A DNA stretch of 64,000 nt, from contig NZ_CP048882.1 in the NCBI RefSeq assembly GCF_015910445.1, positions 3,596,001 to 3,660,000 on the forward strand, read 5' to 3'. Under the pieces are notes generated by a model, which was given only the letters and a program-made list of their open reading frames with translations, ran no database searches and was not told the DNA's origin. The DNA comes from Streptomyces bathyalis (GTDB taxonomy: Bacteria; Actinomycetota; Actinomycetes; Streptomycetales; Streptomycetaceae). The position numbers and the translations under genes were made by a program. Of this stretch, positions 62,336 through 64,000 are shown piece after piece. The number at the start of each line of letters is the position of its first letter. Positions within the stretch are counted from its first letter, which is position 1.

Positions 62336-63280
62336 ATGGCCAACGACCTTGACCCTGCGTCATCGATGGCAGCAGTGTTCGGGGCGCGTCTGCGCCGCCT
62401 GCGCGTGAGTGCGGGGCTGACTCAGGCAGAACTGGGACGGAGCGTTCACGTCGTTGGCGCGCGCATCGCACAGGTGGAGCGCGCCACGGGGCACAAGCCC
62501 ACAGTCGAGTTGGCACGCTTGCTGGACGAAGAACTCGGCGCCGACCATTTGTTCGCGGATCTTTGGCCACACGTGTACCGCGAGGCGTTTCCGGACTGGT
62601 CGCGGCGCTTCATGGAATTGTCCGCTCTCGCGACCGCGATGCATCAGTATGCGGCGCATGTGGTTCCCGGCATGCTGCAGACCACGGGTTATGCACGAGC
62701 GCTGCTGGAGGTCGGCCGGACGCTGCGTACCTCGGAGCAACTTGAGGAGCGGCTGGCAGCGCGTATGAATCGTCACGACCAGCTGGCCGGCCCCGACGGA
62801 CTGGATCTGTGGGTGGTGCTCGACGAGTCGGTCCTGCGGCGCCGCATCGGCGGCCGGGCCGCAATGCGCGCCCAGCTCGCGCGACTTGTCGAAACGGTGG
62901 AAGGACAGCGTGTGACGGTGCAGGTATTACCTTTCAGCAGCGGGGAGCACGCGACTCTCGGCGGGTCGCTCACGATGCTCACCCTCCCGGACAGGTCGAA
63001 GGTGGCGTATACCGAGGGCGCGGAGTCCGGACAGCTGGTCGAAGAGCCGGAGGACGTCGAGAGCTACGCCGCGACATACGAGCGTCTCAGGGCACTTGCA
63101 CTTCCCCCGAGGACGTCCGCAGAGCTGATCAGAGCCGCAATGGAGGAAATCGACCATGACCCTCGCATGCCGTCCCGAGCTCAGCGCCGCCGTCTGGCGC
63201 AAGTCCAGTCACAGCAACCAAGAGGGGGGCGACTGCGTGGAGGTGGCGGACGGATTTCCGGACGTCGTTCCCGTGCGTGA
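62336..63280 (+). CDS. XRE-family regulator (DUF397-associated, DUF5753 type)
   Basis: A 314-residue protein. Residues about 15-70 are the helix-turn-helix (RLRRLRVSAGLTQAELGRSV, then ARIAQVERATGHKPTVELARLL). The ligand or partner domain follows (MELSALATAMHQYAAHVVPGMLQTTGYARALL in pieces; VTVQVLPFSSGEHATLGGSLTML in pieces). Such proteins pair with a small DUF397 partner in Streptomyces. Leu198 is a TTA codon (62927-62929), so translation should depend on the bldA tRNA. After the usual end near EEIDHD, the frame runs about 40 Arg/Gln-rich residues into the DUF397 gene. GAGGGA precedes the ATG. Confidence 0.88.
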   Translation: MANDLDPASSMAAVFGARLRRLRVSAGLTQAELGRSVHVVGARIAQVERATGHKPTVELARLLDEELGADHLFADLWPHVYREAFPDWSRRFMELSALATAMHQYAAHVVPGMLQTTGYARALLEVGRTLRTSEQLEERLAARMNRHDQLAGPDGLDLWVVLDESVLRRRIGGRAAMRAQLARLVETVEGQRVTVQVLPFSSGEHATLGGSLTMLTLPDRSKVAYTEGAESGQLVEEPEDVESYAATYERLRALALPPRTSAELIRAAMEEIDHDPRMPSRAQRRRLAQVQSQQPRGGRLRGGGGRISGRRSRA

Positions 63281-63374
63281 CAGCAAGTGCCCGAACGGTC
63301 CCGCGCTCGTGATGCCGACGCACTCGTTCAGCACCTTCATCTCCGCCGTCGGCCGTGGCCTGTTGACCGACTGA
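63156..63374 (+). CDS. DUF397-domain protein
   Basis: A 72-residue protein with the DUF397 pattern: VWRKSSHSNQEGGDCVEVAD, then VPVRDSKCPNGPALVM and SFSTFISAV. DUF397 proteins partner XRE regulators of the kind encoded just upstream. GGAGG lies nine bases before the ATG. The gene begins 125 bases before the XRE frame ends and is in another frame, which is much more overlap than the usual few bases. A strong terminator follows. Confidence 0.9.
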   Translation: MTLACRPELSAAVWRKSSHSNQEGGDCVEVADGFPDVVPVRDSKCPNGPALVMPTHSFSTFISAVGRGLLTD

Positions 63375-63438
63375 CGTACCGCACAACGCCCCGTTGCCCA
63401 ACTGGAAGAGCAACGGAGCGGCCCCCAAGTGGCAGGAA

Positions 63439-63482
63439 GCTGCCCCCGGTTCGGGCCTCTACGGGCACCGGCCGGGGGCAGC
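63439..63482 (+). terminator. Terminator after the XRE-DUF397 pair
   Basis: GCTGCCCCCGG at 63439-63449 pairs perfectly with CCGGGGGCAGC at 63472-63482, and TTTT follows within a few bases, as in intrinsic terminators. Confidence 0.8.
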
Positions 63483-63578
63483 GCCGTTTTCAGGGAGGTG
63501 ATACGAGCCCTGTTGCGCCGGGCCTCCGGCGGCCGGTCCGCCACCGGTGGCGTGACCGTGGGCCTGCAGACTCCCCGC

Positions 63579-64000
63579 TCACTCCTGCCCGTTGTGCTCC
63601 GGTGACCCGGGTCCCGGCGTCACCGCCGCGTGGAAGCGGAAGACGCGGCGCTCGCGGTCGGTGACGGTGCGCATCACGCGGTCGCGCAGCGGGGTGCTGA
63701 CCGCCCGGCGGTAGGCGCCGGTCTCGAACAGGCCGGTGCTGCTGATGTCGTGGAACGCGAGGAGGTCCGGGCCCGCGCCCTCAACCCGGCGGAAGCGGCG
63801 GGTACGCCACCAGCCGGGCAGCGTGTGCAGCAGGGGAATGTGCTCGCCCAGGTACCAGTCGTGGAAGGCCGCCTCGTCGCCGGTGCTCATGGCGACGCAC
63901 AGCGCGACGGCCGGTGCGGCGGATTCACCCGGTCCGGCAGGTTCGGTCGGCGCCGGCCCTTCCGCGGGTGCCGCGCAGTCCGTGCCGCCCGCGCCGTCCG
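63579..64000 (-). CDS. EthD-like dimeric alpha/beta-barrel protein (3' part only)
   Basis: The frame is open from the right edge to a TGA at 63579, giving about 139 residues without their start. After a Pro/Ala/Glu-rich lead, a ferredoxin-like fold is visible: VALCVAMSTGDEAAFHDWYLGEHIPLL in pieces, then TLPGWWRTRRFRRVEGAGPD, LLAFHDISS and a final HAAVTPGPG. The DWY..HIPLL and PGW pattern fits EthD-type domains, which are degradative or polyketide-related or have no known role. An internal ATG at 63890 could be taken for a start, but the frame continues past it. Any earlier domain lies outside the window. Confidence 0.65.
   Translation of the reverse strand, partial: DGAGGTDCAAPAEGPAPTEPAGPGESAAPAVALCVAMSTGDEAAFHDWYLGEHIPLLHTLPGWWRTRRFRRVEGAGPDLLAFHDISSTGLFETGAYRRAVSTPLRDRVMRTVTDRERRVFRFHAAVTPGPGSPEHNGQE

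Overview
The window is chromosomal DNA from a high-GC actinomycete, very probably Streptomyces or a close relative. The evidence is the strong G/C bias at third codon positions, frequent GTG starts and GTGA stop/start overlaps, several SpoIIE/PP2C phosphatases with an RsbW-like ATPase, a Rex-type operator at cydA, a single TTA codon in a regulator, and families typical of Streptomyces (DUF5326, XRE-DUF397, TIGR03086, PspAB). From memory, the order around serS, pheA, cydA-cydB-cydDC and hisC resembles the conserved core of Streptomyces chromosomes; this was not checked against a database.

Layout. 1-5.8 kb: the 5' end of a primase/polymerase-domain gene, a GAF-PP2C phosphatase, a PepP-type aminopeptidase, a membrane-anchored SpoIIE phosphatase and an RsbW-like kinase. 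6-12.8 kb: an extracytoplasmic copper cassette (His-rich membrane protein, YcnI, Sco, PCu(A)C chaperone, CopC-CopD fusion, Tat-exported DyP peroxidase). 12.9-20 kb: BBE-like flavoprotein, TIGR03086 protein, divergent WYL regulator, HAD phosphatase, serS, a 568-bp gap with DnaA-box-like sequences, and pheA. 20-23.7 kb: an ABC operon with two ATPases and two permeases. 23.9-27 kb: an EphD-like hydrolase-reductase fusion coupled to a MerR regulator. 27-35.1 kb: a carotenoid operon (crtI, crtB, a Rieske protein, crtY, crtU) and an iron-sulfur photolyase-like gene, consistent with aromatic carotenoid (isorenieratene-type) synthesis and light protection.

35-45.3 kb: pspAB-htpX, an F420-type oxidoreductase, a second HAD phosphatase, and the cytochrome bd genes cydA-cydB-cydDC behind a Rex operator. 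45.4-51.4 kb: hisC-like aminotransferase, LacI regulator, metallophosphoesterase, a hypothetical membrane protein and a VOC protein. 51.63-52.87 kb: a nested mobile-element insertion. An IS481-family element with a CCTAGG target duplication sits exactly at the edge of a 170-bp terminal-inverted-repeat element that is itself flanked by CTAG. 52.9-58.3 kb: gamma-lyase-type PLP enzyme, fructosamine-kinase-like protein, low-molecular-weight phosphatase, holin-like membrane protein, cupin, DUF5326 protein and a YibE/F-type membrane protein. 58.4-60.5 kb: TPP riboswitch and thiC. 60.7-64 kb: another SpoIIE phosphatase, an XRE-DUF397 pair and a gene cut by the right edge.

The points most worth following are the nested mobile elements, the apparently complete Rieske oxygenase inside the carotenoid operon, the DnaA-box-like cluster by serS, and the XRE-DUF397 pair with a TTA codon and a long out-of-frame overlap. 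No tRNA, rRNA or CRISPR array was found.
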